DNA of 39,248 nt from Myxococcales bacterium (GTDB lineage Bacteria > Myxococcota_A > Polyangia > Polyangiales > Polyangiaceae), in NCBI GenBank assembly GCA_016191785.1, contig JACPVJ010000064.1, forward strand, positions 1 through 39,248. Reading direction: 5' to 3'. The notes below the pieces were generated by a model, which worked only from the letters and a program-made list of their open reading frames with translations, made no database searches and was not told the origin of the DNA. The position numbers and the translations under genes were made by a program. Positions 38,826 through 39,248 of this stretch are shown here, piece by piece (position 1 is the first letter of the stretch; every line of letters begins with the position of its first letter).

Positions 38826-39248
38826 TCACTGGCAGAGCCACTGGCCCATGCAGATGCAGGTCACGGCGCCGTAGGGGCAGAACATAGGCCCGGTCGTGCA
38901 GGTGCTGCCCTGCGTGGGCTGACTGGGCGGGCAGTTGGTCGAGCCCCCGAACCCGCCGAGGCCCCCGCTGCCCGAAGTTCCGCCGCTGCCCCCGGTGCCG
39001 CCCGTGCCGCCGCCGCCGCTCGACACGCACCCGCTTCCGGACTTGACGTAGCCGGTGGTGCAGGAAAAGTCGCAGAACGCCCCGCTGCACCACGCGTAGG
39101 CGTGGACCGGAACCGGGCAGGGCGTGCACCCGGACGGCGCACAGCCGTTGCTCGTGCCCGGCGACACGCACTTGCTGCCGCAGAGCTTCTGGCTCGCGCT
39201 GCAGCTTCCGCCTCCGCTGCCGCCACCCCCGCTCGGCGCGCCGCTCGC
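38826..39248 (-). CDS. Cys-rich Gly-linker lipoprotein, cut by window edge
   Basis: Only the 3' 141 codons are in the window and the start lies beyond 39248. The visible part begins inside a Gly/Ser linker (SGGGGSGGGS), followed by a Cys-rich segment (QKLCGSKC, GCAPSGCTPCPVPVHAYAWC, FCDFSCTTGY), a second Gly/Ser/Thr linker, and a final domain with CPPSQPTQGSTC and CPYGAVTCICMGQWLC. The pattern matches other myxobacterial surface lipoproteins in this window. The stop is TGA at 38826, 7 bp from the kinase stop, so the genes converge. Lipidation is inferred from the linker style only. Confidence 0.8.
   Translation of the reverse strand, partial: ASGAPSGGGGSGGGSCSASQKLCGSKCVSPGTSNGCAPSGCTPCPVPVHAYAWCSGAFCDFSCTTGYVKSGSGCVSSGGGGTGGTGGSGGTSGSGGLGGFGGSTNCPPSQPTQGSTCTTGPMFCPYGAVTCICMGQWLCQ

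Overview
The window looks like chromosomal DNA from a myxobacterium (phylum Myxococcota, probably the Sorangium/Polyangia side). The basis is very high GC (a sample line at 17101-17160 has 48 G/C of 60), many GTG starts, and lipoproteins with long Gly/Ser/Thr linkers after the lipobox. A DUF2330 protein ends in a MYXO-CTERM-like tail (Cys, hydrophobic helix, Arg cluster), and there are large multi-domain hybrid kinases and a eukaryote-like protein kinase. No rRNA, tRNA, insertion sequence or CRISPR array was seen. Coding density is high and almost every gap is under 300 bases.

Layout. 1-312: six tandem copies of a 52-bp unit, entering from the left edge. 381-6190 (minus): a compact run reading a Tat-exported sulfite-oxidase-fold molybdoenzyme, a PepSY membrane protein, a P-loop/GNAT fusion, a thioredoxin/TPR-like lipoprotein, a second GNAT protein and a lipoprotein. 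6306-8655 (plus): a class II glutamine amidotransferase, a coupled HTH/zinc-ribbon regulator and a lipoprotein. 8687-15183 (minus): an esterase, an FG-GAP lipoprotein, a HelD-like ATPase and a ChaN-like lipoprotein. 15274-18523 (plus): a GDSL lipoprotein, a PQQ-type sugar dehydrogenase lipoprotein and a sirtuin that overlaps it by one base, with nested inverted repeats before the dehydrogenase.

18534-27877 (minus): an AI-2E-family transporter, a signalling cassette of two 977-residue hybrid histidine kinases with a free receiver domain between them (genes overlapping), and the DUF2330 surface protein. 27978-29532 (plus): two GerW/YtfJ-like genes flanking a YtfI-like DUF2953 gene, an arrangement recalling the Bacillus sporulation pair ytfI-ytfJ. 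29543-30871 (minus) is an L-lysine 6-transaminase, and 30922-31572 (plus) an unknown protein with a -10-like box only 8 nt before its start.

31637-33045 (minus) is a clearly lower-GC island: an exported Peptidase_S74 (tail-fibre chaperone) protein coupled to a Cys-rich lipoprotein. 33328-35489 (minus) holds a polytopic membrane protein whose upstream region has hairpins, a 14-codon ORF with a near-ideal Shine-Dalgarno and a strong intrinsic terminator, which together look like an attenuator or a separate tiny gene. The right end holds a lipoprotein, an LptF/G-like membrane protein coupled to an isoaspartyl peptidase, a 58-residue basic protein, a Ser/Thr kinase and a Cys-rich lipoprotein cut by the window edge.

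The best candidates for something undescribed are the GerW-DUF2953-GerW cassette, the S74-fibre/lipoprotein island, the leader-ORF/terminator element, the 52-bp repeat array and the six-receiver phosphorelay without a DNA-binding output. All functional links between neighbours are inferred from gene order and translational overlap.
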